Below, one piece after another: positions 30,287 through 38,747 of a stretch of 64,000 bases of DNA. The stretch covers positions 1,674,001 through 1,738,000 of the forward strand of contig NZ_CP080419.1 of NCBI RefSeq assembly GCF_019457595.1, read 5' to 3'. A program made the translations under genes and the position numbers. Every line of letters starts with the position of its first letter. The first letter of the stretch is position 1. This stretch comes from Shewanella psychrotolerans (GTDB lineage: Bacteria > Pseudomonadota > Gammaproteobacteria > Enterobacterales > Shewanellaceae). The notes beneath the pieces were generated by a model. That model saw only the letters and a program-made list of their open reading frames with translations. It had not been told where the DNA came from and searched no databases.

Positions 30287-30383
30287 CACGAAAAGAAACG
30301 TTATAAATGTGCTTGACCTGCGTACGAATGTGATCGTATCATCACAATTGTACGCGATGCGTATAAACGTTACTTTTCGTATA
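30287..30383. promoter_or_regulatory. Inverted 20-bp elements flanking the repressor/early switch
   Basis: CACGAAAAGAAACGTTATAA at 30287-30306 and, on the other strand, TACGAAAAGTAACGTTTATA at 30363-30383 face each other about 55 bp apart. They bracket the central palindrome. They may be operators, or transposase enhancer sites: Mu's operators double as the internal activation sequence for MuA. Confidence 0.6.
30313..30354 (+). promoter_or_regulatory. Early rightward promoter overlapped by a 34-bp operator palindrome
   Basis: TTGACC (30313-30318), 18 bases, TATCAT (30337-30342) is a plausible early promoter. Over its spacer and -10 lies CGTACGAATGTGAT (30321-30334) facing ATCACAATTGTACG (30341-30354), a 14-bp inverted repeat with 12 matching pairs. 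Binding of the repressor or Ner-type protein here would block early transcription. Confidence 0.65.
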
Positions 30384-30422
30384 TGCCAGCAACTTGCGCA
30401 ATGCGAACAAATTAAATGTTAT

Positions 30423-30434
30423 CACAAATTTGTG
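30423..30434. promoter_or_regulatory. CACAAATTTGTG palindrome before the Ner-position gene
   Basis: A perfect 12-bp palindrome five bases before the AAGGAG ribosome site of the first rightward gene. It could be an additional operator site. Confidence 0.4.
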
Positions 30435-30452
30435 GAATAAGGAGCAATCAAC

Positions 30453-30683
30453 ATGGAGATTGAAAACGCAAATCAAATCCATGCGGCATTGATGACAAGG
30501 GGGCTTAGTTGTCGCTCGTGGGCATTAAGGGAAGGATATAACCCGCGCACAGTACAAAAATGCGTACAAATGTTTGCACCAGATACCGGATTAAAACCTA
30601 AATGGGGCAAAGTATCGCAAACCATACTGCGTGATTTATCTGTTGAAATTGACTTTGACTTGATAGGTCGCCGCCATGGATAA
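30453..30683 (+). CDS. Small early DNA-binding protein (BcepMu gp16-like, Ner position)
   Basis: A 76-residue protein with a helix-turn-helix-like core (ALMTRGLSCRSWALREGYNPRTVQKCVQMF), the pattern of the BcepMu gp16-like family in transposable phages. By position, immediately before the transposase, it should act like Mu Ner and shut down early and repressor transcription. AAGGAG lies 8 bases before the ATG. It overlaps the transposase start by 8 bp. Confidence 0.75.
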   Translation: MEIENANQIHAALMTRGLSCRSWALREGYNPRTVQKCVQMFAPDTGLKPKWGKVSQTILRDLSVEIDFDLIGRRHG

Positions 30684-32898
30684 GCAATATTTTACCCTTC
30701 AAGAGTTGGTTAACGTGCCTGGCATGTACACCACAGTGCAGGGCAACCGCAAGCTAGCTAATCGAGAAGGCTGGACAAAGCAAAAGTGCGAACAGGGCAA
30801 GGGGTTTGAGTACCACATAAACAGCTTACCCCTAGAAACACAAGCTTATCTTCGAGCCAAATCTTTTGCCGTTAGCAATAGTAAAGCAACGGTAGCAGCT
30901 AAATCGACGCTAAAGCAGCAGTCCGTAATTGCTCAGCAAACAAGGCATCAACGCATCGTCAGTAAAAGCCAAGGCTTAGCTCAATTCATGTGCCTGAGTG
31001 AAGCTAAGCAAGAAAAAGCCAAAGCGCGGGAAAGGGTTATAACGGCTTTTGAACAATTTATTACACCCTATATCGATGCTGGTAATAAAAGTGATGGAGT
31101 GAAAGCTTTTATCAGTGGTTTTAATTCATCACTAATATTACCTGATGCCGAGGTACGCATACACGTTAAGCAGCTTGCTGAACGAACCTTATATCGTTGG
31201 CACAAAGCCCATATTGAACAAGGGATCATAGGGCTAACCGCGCAATATAAAGCCGTCAAACAATCCAAAATAGACGAACAACCACGCCTAAGCGAGTTTC
31301 TATTAGCACTGGTGACCAAAAAGCCACACCTATTAAAGCAAGCTGCCAAAGTTCGCGATATGGCGGTTGTTAGAGCCGATGAATATGGCTGGCAATTACC
31401 CTCAATTAGCTCGTTTAAACGCTGGTTAAATCAATACGCTGCCAAGTATGAACTAGAGCATGCCTTTACCACTAACCCTACGCAATACACAGATAAATAC
31501 CGCCCACTATTTGCCCGTATGTATCCGCATATCGATGGGCCAAATCAGGTATGGGAATTTGACTCAACGCCCACCGATGTTGAACTCAATGTAAACGGTA
31601 AGCTCAAGCGCCACAGTATCGTTGCGGTGATCGATGCATATACCCACCGTGTGCAATTGATTGTCGCGCCAACGTCTAACAGCGAAGCCATCTGCCTATT
31701 ACTGCGTAAAACACTATTAGAGTGGGGATTACCAGAAGAGGGCGCGATCATGCGTACCGATAACGGTAGTGACTATGTTTCAAACCGTACAACTACCATC
31801 TTTAATCTACTCGATTTAAAGCTGTCAAAAGCCAACGCCTTTAGTGGTTGGGAAAAGCCCTTTATCGAGCGCTTCTTTGGCACCATGAGCCGTGTACTCA
31901 TGGAAAAAATGCCAGGGTACATCGGCCACAGCGTCAGTGATCGCCAACAAATCGAAGCCATGTATAACTTTGCCAAACGTATTGGTGAAGGCAAGAAGCA
32001 AGCTGAAGCAGAACGTCTAAGCCTAGCGCTCACGCCAGAGCAGCTGCAGCAGGCACTTAACGATTATTTAGAGTTCGACTATAACCATGTGCCGCATGAT
32101 AAAACGGGTAAAACACCGTTTGAACTCTATGCTAGCTCAGGTTATCGCAAGCGCGCGATCATCAATACTCATACCCTAGATTATCTGCTCAATTTCATCG
32201 GTACAGCCAAAGTTGTGCGCGGCAGTGTCAAGGCTGATGGCGTGCAATATACCGCACCCGAACTCATGGAAGCAGCATGGCAGCGCCAAACCGTCAGAGT
32301 ATTTATCGACCCTTGTGATATCGGACGTGCAACGCTTTACCCCATTGATCAATGGGACACCTACGTCGATGCCGTCAACATGGATCTAGTTAATCGAGGC
32401 ATTGCCCCAAGCGAATTTCGTGAGCGTCGTAAGCAAACACAAAAAGAGCTGGCCGCATTTCGTAAATCGGCCAAGCGTCTGCAAGAAGAGTTTGGTATCG
32501 ACTCACTTTATGCCGACGAACTGGCACAAAAGAAACTACAGCGGGCCAGCCTCAGCTATATCGAGCGCACAACTGGGCACGACAACAACGCCATTTCAGG
32601 CTTAAGTCACGCTACCACTAACAAGCAACATCAACTGAGTGACACTGAACTGGCCGCCATCGAACGTCAGCGAGAGGCCATTGCTAAACGCAAAGAGTCT
32701 ATGGCCGTTCAAGAGTCACGTATCGTTCGTAGCGATCACGAAAAAGCAGTAATGCTTACCGAAAACTCATTAATCAAACCGCTTACTCAAACAGAACAGG
32801 ATTGGCTTAAGAAGTACCGCCTAAACAATGTATTACAGCGTAATCGTTTAGACAGAATTTTGAAAAAAGCTGAGCAGCAACACCGCCAAGTGAAATAG
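30676..32898 (+). CDS. MuA-family DDE transposase
   Basis: 740 residues. The N-terminus (1-60, YFTLQELVNVPGMYTTVQGNRKLANREGW) is the Mu-type winged helix that binds the enhancer. The RNase H-like core has D296 (VWEFDSTP), D362 (MRTDNGSDY) and E398 (FIERFFG); Mu's DDE spacing is longer. A beta-barrel domain (about 490-580) and a basic C-terminal region follow, where MuA contacts MuB and ClpX. It cuts and joins the phage ends for integration and replication. The start overlaps the preceding gene and lacks its own good ribosome site, so translation is probably coupled. Confidence 0.95.
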   Translation: MDKQYFTLQELVNVPGMYTTVQGNRKLANREGWTKQKCEQGKGFEYHINSLPLETQAYLRAKSFAVSNSKATVAAKSTLKQQSVIAQQTRHQRIVSKSQGLAQFMCLSEAKQEKAKARERVITAFEQFITPYIDAGNKSDGVKAFISGFNSSLILPDAEVRIHVKQLAERTLYRWHKAHIEQGIIGLTAQYKAVKQSKIDEQPRLSEFLLALVTKKPHLLKQAAKVRDMAVVRADEYGWQLPSISSFKRWLNQYAAKYELEHAFTTNPTQYTDKYRPLFARMYPHIDGPNQVWEFDSTPTDVELNVNGKLKRHSIVAVIDAYTHRVQLIVAPTSNSEAICLLLRKTLLEWGLPEEGAIMRTDNGSDYVSNRTTTIFNLLDLKLSKANAFSGWEKPFIERFFGTMSRVLMEKMPGYIGHSVSDRQQIEAMYNFAKRIGEGKKQAEAERLSLALTPEQLQQALNDYLEFDYNHVPHDKTGKTPFELYASSGYRKRAIINTHTLDYLLNFIGTAKVVRGSVKADGVQYTAPELMEAAWQRQTVRVFIDPCDIGRATLYPIDQWDTYVDAVNMDLVNRGIAPSEFRERRKQTQKELAAFRKSAKRLQEEFGIDSLYADELAQKKLQRASLSYIERTTGHDNNAISGLSHATTNKQHQLSDTELAAIERQREAIAKRKESMAVQESRIVRSDHEKAVMLTENSLIKPLTQTEQDWLKKYRLNNVLQRNRLDRILKKAEQQHRQVK

Positions 32899-32972
32899 CT
32901 GCTCAGCCTTTAAACCCAAGGCTCACAGCCTTACAAGCAAGTAAAACCAACGTAAACCAAAGGAATGCCATT

Positions 32973-33707
32973 ATGAAACATAAAATCGTCGAAGTAAAAA
33001 ATGTCCTACGCACCCAAGACATGTTTGCAAACCTGCAAAGCCGTAGCGATATCACCCCTGGTATCGGCTTAATCCACGGTGCCAGCGGGTTCGGTAAAAC
33101 CACAACAGTAACCTACATGGTTAACCAACTGACTAGCATGGGCAGCCTGCCAGCGTTTGTTCGTTGCTGCGCTACCGATACCCCTAGCAGTTTTCTAGCC
33201 CGCGTAATGAAAGAGCTAGGTAGCGAGCCTATTTTTCCGCTACGTAAGTCGGTTGACTTCATCATTAACACCATGAACGAGCAGCAAATAGCCCTGTTTG
33301 TCGACGAAGCTGACCACATTGTCGGCCAGTCCAAAACCATGGAAACCATCCGCGATATCTACGATGCCACCGAGTTACCTGTAGTGCTTATCGGCATGGA
33401 AGAAATTGCCCGCCGCATTAGCCACCGCAAACAGTTATTTAATCGTATTTCTGAATGGGTGGAGTTTATGCCTGCCGACAATGAAGACGTTTCAATGTTT
33501 GCCTCCGAGCTGCTCGAAATTGATGTCGAAGTGGGCGAAGACCTACTTGATTACATCCGCCAACGCAGCGGTGGCGAGGTGCGTCGAACCCTAATCGCAC
33601 TCGAAAAAATTGAGCGCTTCGCCTTGTCCAACGAACTTGATTTTGTAGACAAAGCGGTATGGGGCGATGGTCAGTTATTCCTTAATCACACTCGCCGTCA
33701 AGTCTAA
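32973..33707 (+). CDS. MuB-like AAA+ transposition ATPase
   Basis: 244 residues with Walker A G36-ASGFGK42-TT, Walker B IALFVDEADHI (about 106-116) and an AAA lid region at the C-terminus. MuB selects target DNA, activates MuA and gives target immunity. Mu's MuB is about 312 residues with an extra N-terminal HTH domain; this short form begins directly with the ATPase, as in other transposable phages. AAAGGAAT precedes the ATG. It lies 74 bp after the transposase. Confidence 0.92.
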   Translation: MKHKIVEVKNVLRTQDMFANLQSRSDITPGIGLIHGASGFGKTTTVTYMVNQLTSMGSLPAFVRCCATDTPSSFLARVMKELGSEPIFPLRKSVDFIINTMNEQQIALFVDEADHIVGQSKTMETIRDIYDATELPVVLIGMEEIARRISHRKQLFNRISEWVEFMPADNEDVSMFASELLEIDVEVGEDLLDYIRQRSGGEVRRTLIALEKIERFALSNELDFVDKAVWGDGQLFLNHTRRQV

Positions 33708-33750
33708 ACCAGGCATCTGTGCGCTAATAAAAAATAGATAAGGATAACCT

Positions 33751-34326
33751 ATGAATAGCCCTACAAACCCTAGCTCAATAAGGCATCAAGCTTGGGGACT
33801 CATGTGCAGTCGGCAAACATTTAGCTGTAAAGAGATTGCACAAACTTTGAATATTAAAACCAATAAAGTCGTCGGCTTCACCCGCTCGTTAATCAGAAAG
33901 CGAGCGATTGAAGTGATCGACAAAAGAAACAAGTACCAAGGCACACTCTATCGCGTTTGTATCGAGCGTCAGGCGTTGCAGCTGCAAATGCCTATGGCCC
34001 CCAAACGTAAAGAACGCCGCATTAAAAAAGGCACTCGGTCACAGCAAATATGGAACACCATCCGTATTCATCGCTCGTTCAGTGTAGAGCTGCTGCAAAC
34101 CACCACTAATGCGTCGTTGTCGCTGATTAACAACTACGTGTGGCACCTAGAGCAATCTGGCTTTATTCGCAAGCAAGGACGCTTTCTCAATCAAAGTGGC
34201 TACTCCTGCGTGAAGTACATGTTGATTAAGGATCTTGGGCGTCTATATCCAACCACGCAAAAGCAAGGTATGTGGGACCAAAACACCCAAACCTTCTACC
34301 CATTTAAGGAGCGCGGTAATGAGTAA
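33751..34326 (+). CDS. Early phage protein with tandem winged-helix motifs
   Basis: 191 residues. Two helix-turn-helix-like segments are visible: about 24-47 (TFSCKEIAQTLNIKTNKVVGFTRSL) and about 108-140 (SFSVELLQTTTNASLSLINNYVWHLEQSGFIRKQG), joined by a strongly basic stretch (PKRKERRIKKGTRSQ). This suggests a DNA-binding regulator in the early operon. No precise family is recognised. GGATAACC lies before the ATG. Confidence 0.7.
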   Translation: MNSPTNPSSIRHQAWGLMCSRQTFSCKEIAQTLNIKTNKVVGFTRSLIRKRAIEVIDKRNKYQGTLYRVCIERQALQLQMPMAPKRKERRIKKGTRSQQIWNTIRIHRSFSVELLQTTTNASLSLINNYVWHLEQSGFIRKQGRFLNQSGYSCVKYMLIKDLGRLYPTTQKQGMWDQNTQTFYPFKERGNE

Positions 34327-34861
34327 ATGGCTGCAAATATTAGCCTTGCAGGCTAACGAACATGGGCAAGAAGCCGTTGCAAAACAGCTTGGGGTATCAA
34401 AGACGGTTATCAGTCAGCTGATAAACAGCAAGTATCCTGGCGATCTCGTTCGTATGCGAAAGCTAGTGGAGGGCGCTTACATGCACCGCACGGTTGTCTG
34501 TCCCATCATGGGAGAGATCCCCTTGCATCAGTGTGACAAGCACCAAAACAACACCGTTACTAGCAACCCTTTAAAACTGCGGTTATATCGGGCCTGTCGT
34601 GGTGGCTGTCCACACTCCACCTTACCAGCACAGCAACAGTTTAAACGTATCGCTATACAGGCCGACTTTTCGGTTGGCAATGTGCCAAAACGCTATAGCG
34701 CTGATGCGGCCTACAACCGTCTAGAGCGTCAATCTCAAACCGATGGCGGTGGATTAAGGCAGCTTTGCGGCCTGCTAAAAGATGAGTTAAAGGCGCTAGA
34801 GCTTAGGTACAACAAACTGCTGCAGCAACAAGCCACAGGGAGAAATCAAAATGACCAATAA
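34319..34861 (+). CDS. Early phage protein with N-terminal Cro/C1-type HTH
   Basis: 180 residues from the ATG at 34319 (AAGGAG upstream), overlapping the previous gene by 8 bp. Residues about 5-40 form a helix-turn-helix (GQEAVAKQLGVSKTVISQLINSKYPGD). A middle part has cysteines (CPIMGEIPLHQC, CRGGCPH) that might bind a metal. The C-terminus is coiled-coil-like. Function unknown; it is probably part of early control or host takeover. Confidence 0.72.
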   Translation: MSKWLQILALQANEHGQEAVAKQLGVSKTVISQLINSKYPGDLVRMRKLVEGAYMHRTVVCPIMGEIPLHQCDKHQNNTVTSNPLKLRLYRACRGGCPHSTLPAQQQFKRIAIQADFSVGNVPKRYSADAAYNRLERQSQTDGGGLRQLCGLLKDELKALELRYNKLLQQQATGRNQNDQ

Positions 34862-35057
34862 CATCAATGTCGTTACCGCGCTGCGTCTGCGTGGCATCAA
34901 GGTGCTCAGCAGTAAAAACAAAGTGATCCATATTGACCGCCCAACCAAAGACTTTAAGGCCATGGCAGTCGACATCATCGAAAACATTAAGGGCATTCGT
35001 CGCCGCAGCTGCGTAGTGCAATTTCATGGCGTCACCGTGCGCTGGAACGAGGAGTAA
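34851..35057 (+). CDS. Small early phage protein
   Basis: A 68-residue basic protein overlapping the previous gene by 11 bp and followed by the DUF3164 gene after 3 bp, so it sits in a tight operon. I do not recognise a family. Its arginine- and lysine-rich composition would suit nucleic-acid binding, but no motif shows this. Confidence 0.65.
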   Translation: MTNNINVVTALRLRGIKVLSSKNKVIHIDRPTKDFKAMAVDIIENIKGIRRRSCVVQFHGVTVRWNEE

Positions 35058-35060
35058 TCA

Positions 35061-35681
35061 ATGAACAGTCAAACCAACACTATCCCTGCGGGCTATCGCA
35101 AAAATGCCAAGGGCGATTTAGTACCCGAAGCGCGAATTAAACCCGTAGACAAACTACGTGATGAAGTGGTCAGCGATATCGTCATTAAAGCCAAAGCGTT
35201 ACGCCAAGCCATGCTCGATTTCAAACTCGCTACCATGAGTCAGATCACCGATTTTGTTGACCTTTCAGGCAGTGAATACGGTATCAACGTGGGGGGCAAA
35301 AAAGGCAATGTCTCGCTAACCAGTTTCGACGGTCAGTATCAGGTGCGCCGCGCGGTCGGTGAGCACCGTGTTTTCGATGAGCGTATTCAAACCGCTAAAA
35401 CCCTTATCGATGAGTGCATTCATTCTTGGTCTGGTGGGGCAGATGACCGCCTCATGGCCATGGTTGAGCATGCGTTTAGGGTAGATCAACAAGGTCAAAT
35501 CAACGTTAACCAGGTGCTAAGTTTGCGCCAGCTCGATATCGACGATGCTAGCTGGAAAAAGGCCATGGACGCCATCGCCGACGCCATTCAAATCACAGGT
35601 ACCAGCGAATATCTGCGCTTATATGAGCGCCTACCTAACGGCAAGTATGTTCAATTATCAATGGATATCAGCACCCTTTAG
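35061..35681 (+). CDS. DUF3164 family early phage protein
   Basis: 206 residues. The start NTIPAGYRKNAKGDLVPEARIKPVDKLRDE and the long helical middle match the DUF3164 family, which is common in the early region of Mu-like phages downstream of the transposition genes. Its role is not known. GAGGAG precedes the ATG. Confidence 0.82.
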   Translation: MNSQTNTIPAGYRKNAKGDLVPEARIKPVDKLRDEVVSDIVIKAKALRQAMLDFKLATMSQITDFVDLSGSEYGINVGGKKGNVSLTSFDGQYQVRRAVGEHRVFDERIQTAKTLIDECIHSWSGGADDRLMAMVEHAFRVDQQGQINVNQVLSLRQLDIDDASWKKAMDAIADAIQITGTSEYLRLYERLPNGKYVQLSMDISTL

Positions 35682-35704
35682 CGGGGCGATGCAAGGAGCA
35701 AGTT

Positions 35705-35995
35705 ATGAGCAATTCAACCCAGCAGTTGTTTGACCAAAACCAAGCCAGCTTAGATCGCGTGGCATTTAAGTTACGCATTGCTGCGTTACTTGAGGCCAAC
35801 TTTGAAACCCTGCGCAGTGAACTCAGCACCATGGCGGCAAGCACGCCGCACTATTGCCTGCTTATCGGCGCAGCGCTAATTAATGAGCTGAAAGAGTTAA
35901 GCCCTGAGTACGCCGGAGAAAAACGCAGGCTCATTGGCTTCTTTATGAGCCGCTCATTAAAAAATATCGACCCCATGGTGCAAGAAGCAAGTTAA
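35705..35995 (+). CDS. Hypothetical early phage protein
   Basis: 96 residues, mostly alpha-helical by composition, with no recognised family, signal or membrane segment. AAGGAGC precedes the ATG and the gene is in line with the early operon. The following 100 bp hold a small CCCACG/CGTGGG hairpin (36014-36030) but no gene. Confidence 0.62.
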   Translation: MSNSTQQLFDQNQASLDRVAFKLRIAALLEANFETLRSELSTMAASTPHYCLLIGAALINELKELSPEYAGEKRRLIGFFMSRSLKNIDPMVQEAS

Positions 35996-36095
35996 TCAAT
36001 ATAAGCGAAACCGCCCACGGTCGTCGTGGGTTGGTCTGCCTGATGTGGTGTTAGGGCTTTTTATAACAAGAGTGATGAGCAGCCAAGGAGCAACA

Positions 36096-36254
36096 ATGAA
36101 ATTAAATGCCTATGCCCAGTCTTTACTGCAATACGTCATGGACTGGGTAGCACCACCACGTACAAAACAGGCTGAAAAAGAACACCTAGCTAAAGACTGG
36201 CTAAACAAAAACTGCCCACATTGGCAGCAAAAGGGAGGTAAGCATGCAAAATAA
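36096..36254 (+). CDS. Small hypothetical phage protein
   Basis: 52 residues from the ATG at 36096, chosen because AAGGAG lies 7 bases upstream; an upstream in-frame start at 36045 has none. It overlaps the gemA start by 11 bp. No family recognised. Confidence 0.6.
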   Translation: MKLNAYAQSLLQYVMDWVAPPRTKQAEKEHLAKDWLNKNCPHWQQKGGKHAK

Positions 36255-36840
36255 TACCGCACAACCTACGCAAAACAAGAAACGGCTGATCACCTTGATC
36301 AACATAGCCAAAGGCCAGCTGTGTCTCGATAACGAGCTATACCGCAGCATGCTTAACGCGGCCACTGGTAAAGACTCATTGCGGGCCATGAGCCTAAGTG
36401 AACTTGAGCAAGCCCTAGAATGCTTTAAACAAAAAGGCTTTAAACCCCGTTCAACTAGTCGTCAAACAGGTGTTAAAGGTAAGCGCTTAAGCCCTAAATC
36501 GGGCAGCGCTAAAGTGGCCATGATCGATAAAATCCGCGCTGTGTGGATCACCATGGGCCATCACAATGTCATACAAGACGCCAGCGAAACCGCGCTCGAT
36601 GCCTATGTGCGCCGCATCACCAAATCACAACAGCTGATAGACAGCACTGCATGGCTTAACGAGCAACAAGCTTATCGTGTGCTCGAAAGTCTTAAAAACT
36701 GGCACCGCCGCGAACTGTTAGAGCGTATAGCACTAAGAACGGCGAGTAATAGCACAAAATCAAACGATCAAACCCTTGGCTACAACCAAGTTGTTGACCT
36801 ATATTTAAACGCAGCCTACGGAGGGGCAACACATGAGTAA
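36244..36840 (+). CDS. GemA-like protein (DUF1018, Mu gp16 family)
   Basis: 198 residues. The N-terminal block RLITLINIAKGQLCLDNELYRSMLNAATGKDSLRAMSLSELEQALECFKQKGF is the family signature: a small helical domain that reads like a J-domain-adjacent clamp. In Mu, GemA modulates host gene expression and DNA supercoiling. It overlaps both neighbours by a few bases and lies immediately before the Mor-type gene, as in Mu. Confidence 0.88.
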   Translation: MQNNTAQPTQNKKRLITLINIAKGQLCLDNELYRSMLNAATGKDSLRAMSLSELEQALECFKQKGFKPRSTSRQTGVKGKRLSPKSGSAKVAMIDKIRAVWITMGHHNVIQDASETALDAYVRRITKSQQLIDSTAWLNEQQAYRVLESLKNWHRRELLERIALRTASNSTKSNDQTLGYNQVVDLYLNAAYGGATHE

Positions 36841-37282
36841 TCTATCTCGTAACGGACCACGTGAAGAACAGATGGACCTGCTGCAAACCAGTCACCAAGA
36901 GCTTGAACAAGCCCTTGAAACCCTGCAAAACCTTAAGCCCGATGAGCGCGAAGACTTCATCAAGCGCTGGCCATCAACCCTGCAAAGCCTGTGTGAGCTA
37001 ATGCGCGTGACACTAGAGGGGCAGGCCATTAGCAACTCAGTACAAATTAGCGAGGCGCTCGCCACTACCTTAAGTACTTATCTTGGTGGCCGCGACATCT
37101 ATATTCCCAACGGCGAACGCCTCAAAGATGCCCTGCGTGATATCCGCATCTGGCGCGAGTTCAAAGGCAATAACCTAGAGCAGTTGTCGCGCGACTATGG
37201 ACTCACTGAGCGCCGTGTCAGTCAGATCATTGCCGAGCAAAGAGTCGCGTTTGTGGCAAGGAAGCAGAGGAGGTTGTTTTAA
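36833..37282 (+). CDS. Mor/C-family transcription activator
   Basis: 149 residues. The C-terminal part carries the Mor fold: a helical dimerisation region and the DNA-binding block GGRDIYIPNGERLKDALRDIRIWREFKGNNLEQLSRDYGLTERRVSQIIAEQR with a helix-turn-helix. In Mu, Mor switches on middle transcription and its relative C switches on the late promoters. Only one such gene is seen here, so it may do both. It overlaps gemA by 8 bp and ends the early block. Confidence 0.92.
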   Translation: MSNLSRNGPREEQMDLLQTSHQELEQALETLQNLKPDEREDFIKRWPSTLQSLCELMRVTLEGQAISNSVQISEALATTLSTYLGGRDIYIPNGERLKDALRDIRIWREFKGNNLEQLSRDYGLTERRVSQIIAEQRVAFVARKQRRLF

Positions 37283-37288
37283 CATTGT

Positions 37289-37342
37289 GCGGTAAGTAGT
37301 TGCAACAATTGAGTAAAGCGGTAAAGTGTTTTTAGTTTACTC
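37289..37342 (+). promoter_or_regulatory. Repeat-rich spacer after the Mor gene, possible middle promoter
   Basis: Within the 78-bp gap there is a direct repeat GCGGTAA (37289, 37318) and an inverted repeat GAGTAAA (37311-37317) / TTTACTC (37336-37342). In Mu the Mor-dependent promoter Pm lies just past the mor gene, so this may be an activator site. The assignment rests on position only. Confidence 0.35.
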
Positions 37343-37360
37343 ATACCAGTGGTGGCTTAG

Positions 37361-38134
37361 ATGGAGTCTAAAGAACTAAATGTCGATGCGCTTCAATATC
37401 GCTTTCATCGTTTTAAGAATACATTTACTTTAAATAATCGGTTTGCACCATGGAGTTGCCCACATTGTAGTACTGGTAAATTGGTCGTAAAGAAAGAAAA
37501 TTTTCTTTGCGAAGACGTTACTTCATATCATCTTAAAGAAGTCACGCTGCAGTATAGTGGCTTTTTTTTATGCAACTATTGCGCTCATAAAACCTTTAGC
37601 ACCGGTGTCGGCACCGTTAATTATTATAGCGGTTATGATCACGGTACAAATGAGTATACAGATCTGGAGATCACTGAATATACCCCTCAATTTTTTGCGC
37701 CTGCAGTGAAGTTATTTAATCCTCCCCCTGCCACTCCTGAATCGGTGAAAGAGTCATTAAACAGGGCATTCTCCATTTGTTGGAGCGATATTCCAGCCAG
37801 TTGTAATGTGTTACGCGTGACTGTTGAGGTATTGCTTAAAGATCTATGGCCACATGTGCAGCAGGTTATTGAGGGCAGAAATCTAGGCAAGAAAATAAAA
37901 GCATTGAAAGAAAAAGAAGCAGGTAATCCCCCGTTGCTCGAGGTGCTGAACTTTTTAGAGGCGATTAAATGGTTGGGTAATAGTGGCAGCCATGATGGAG
38001 AGTTGGAAGAACAAGATCTCGCGGTTGCTTTTGATATCATGGAACAAGTTTTAACTAAGCTTTATATTAAAGAAAGTAAGCCCGTTGGAGCATGGGTCAG
38101 TATGATTGTCGGTAAGGAAGGAAGTCCGATGTAA
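37361..38134 (+). CDS. Zinc-ribbon DUF4145 protein, accessory island 1
   Basis: 257 residues: an N-terminal zinc ribbon (C33-x2-C36 ... C71-x2-C74) and a C-terminal DUF4145 domain (about 138-245; SCNVLRVTVEVLLKDLW and LEAIKWLGNSGSHDG). DUF4145 is often found alone or fused to nucleases in restriction and other defence loci. The R..GN..H motif of many members is K..GN..H here. It is more AT-rich than the flanking phage genes and heads a three-gene unit placed between the activator and the lysis operon. A role in excluding other phages is inferred. Confidence 0.8.
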   Translation: MESKELNVDALQYRFHRFKNTFTLNNRFAPWSCPHCSTGKLVVKKENFLCEDVTSYHLKEVTLQYSGFFLCNYCAHKTFSTGVGTVNYYSGYDHGTNEYTDLEITEYTPQFFAPAVKLFNPPPATPESVKESLNRAFSICWSDIPASCNVLRVTVEVLLKDLWPHVQQVIEGRNLGKKIKALKEKEAGNPPLLEVLNFLEAIKWLGNSGSHDGELEEQDLAVAFDIMEQVLTKLYIKESKPVGAWVSMIVGKEGSPM

Positions 38135-38159
38135 ACCTTATTGATAAAAAGGATTTTAA

Positions 38160-38717
38160 ATGAAAAAACTGTTTGTGCTACTTATCTCCTTATCGGTGGC
38201 CTATGTCCTTATTCCTGTCAGTGTTAACGGCTCACTCTACGTTGTCACCAACTCATCGGCGGTTGTTCCTATGCCGATGACTGAGCTGAAAGTCTATCCA
38301 TTGAAAGCCTTCCGTACAGCGCTGTATGAGAAGCAAAACTACGTTAACGAGCATTGTGTAGCGCTGCCAAATAAAGTCGAAGTTGAGCGGGCCTATCTCC
38401 TAAACGGCCCAGACAAAGACAATGCCAAGGAGTCCTTTGAGCGCATTGTTGCTTGCGAAACCCAGACCCTGTTAAACGGCATCGACATACCGGCTATCGA
38501 GACGCTAATAACCAGCAAGGAGGGGGAGTTCACCTTTCAGATGCCGCGCTTTGATAGTGTTGTTATTATGGGCAGCGCCAAGAGGCAGCTGGCCTTTACC
38601 GATGAAAGCTATCAGTGGATAAAGGTGGTCAACGCAGGACACGGTATGTCAGCCGATATCGAGCTGAATAACACAGATTTGGTCGGGAATCTCGACGTTA
38701 GAAACATCCAGCTATAA
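38160..38717 (+). CDS. Exported or membrane-anchored hypothetical protein, accessory island 1
   Basis: 185 residues with a clear N-terminal signal or anchor (MKKLFVLLISLSVAYVLIPVSVNG) and no lipobox cysteine. The rest is soluble and mixed alpha/beta, with two cysteines (C47, C94 approximately) that could pair in the periplasm. It lies 25 bp after the DUF4145 gene with AAAGGA before the ATG. No family recognised. Its location would suit a surface exclusion factor, but nothing in the sequence proves it. Confidence 0.65.
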   Translation: MKKLFVLLISLSVAYVLIPVSVNGSLYVVTNSSAVVPMPMTELKVYPLKAFRTALYEKQNYVNEHCVALPNKVEVERAYLLNGPDKDNAKESFERIVACETQTLLNGIDIPAIETLITSKEGEFTFQMPRFDSVVIMGSAKRQLAFTDESYQWIKVVNAGHGMSADIELNNTDLVGNLDVRNIQL

Positions 38718-38747
38718 TTATGTTCAAACGATAGAAAAGGAAGTTGT

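Noticed and set aside
36014..36030. CCCACG/CGTGGG hairpin as an early terminator
   Set aside because: Six-pair stem with no T run, inside a continuous early operon.
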